Source: Acidimicrobiia bacterium
GTDB taxonomy: Bacteria; Actinomycetota; Acidimicrobiia; Acidimicrobiales; Ilumatobacteraceae
Length of the DNA stretch: 5,547 bases
Assembly: GCA_030425785.1 (NCBI GenBank)
Contig: JAUHYJ010000285.1
Coordinates: 1 to 5,547 of the forward strand
Reading direction: 5' to 3'
The stretch's first letter is position 1. Every line of letters begins with the position of its first letter. Below, one piece after another: positions 5,529-5,547 of this stretch. A model generated the notes under the pieces. The model had not been told where the DNA came from, made no database searches, and saw only the letters and a list, made by a program, of their open reading frames with translations. Both the position numbers and the translations under genes were made by a program.

Positions 5529-5547
5529 TCAGAAGACGACGACGCTG
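5529..5547 (-). CDS. Possible last codons of a minus-strand gene
   Basis: On the minus strand the final bases read Ser-Val-Val-Val-Phe-stop (TGA at 5531-5529). A hydrophobic ending of this kind is common, for example in zinc-containing dehydrogenases, but five codons cannot establish a gene. If real, it converges on the PaaG-like gene and the tandem repeat lies between the two 3' ends. Confidence 0.2.

Overview
The window is very GC-rich and strongly biased to G or C at third codon positions, with many GAC, CTC, GTC and TCG codons. Together with start codons placed directly behind -10 hexamers (leaderless style), this points to a high-GC actinobacterium. The mix of TauD-like, VOC, alpha/beta-hydrolase and crotonase genes would suit a heterotrophic acidimicrobial (Ilumatobacter-like) chromosome, but that placement is inference. 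There are no RNA genes, insertion sequences or CRISPR arrays.

Layout. Bases 1-615 (minus) hold the N-terminal 205 codons of a 2-oxoglutarate oxygenase of the trimethyllysine/gamma-butyrobetaine hydroxylase type, cut by the left edge. It diverges from a 164-aa VOC (glyoxalase-fold) protein at 714-1208. A two-gene operon follows: an alpha/beta hydrolase (1302-2246) whose stop overlaps by 4 bp the start of a crotonase-fold protein (2243-3052). Next is an unrecognised 249-aa protein (3104-3853). It runs tail-to-tail into a second VOC protein on the minus strand (3869-4486), with only 15 bp between stop codons and a hairpin spanning both. A 122-bp divergent control region (4487-4608) separates that gene from a PaaG-like enoyl-CoA hydratase/isomerase (4609-5406). 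The last codons of this gene begin a three-copy 43-bp tandem repeat that runs to 5499. The right edge may hold the last codons of a minus-strand gene.

How the genes might fit together. Two crotonase-fold enzymes, a hydrolase and two VOC proteins suggest breakdown of acyl-CoA or ring compounds. The oxygenase suggests trimethyllysine or betaine chemistry. Only the hydrolase-crotonase pair is linked physically (translational coupling). The other genes seem to have their own promoters, so a single pathway is not shown.

Most unusual points: the tandemly duplicated 3' end of the PaaG-like gene; -10 hexamers at exactly -12 to -7 of two ATGs (leaderless mRNAs), in contrast to one gene with a classical ribosome-binding site and a 12-bp palindrome over its predicted transcription start; an oxygenase whose N-terminal zinc cysteines are gone; and a crotonase lacking both canonical catalytic glutamates. 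I found no clearly new multi-gene system.
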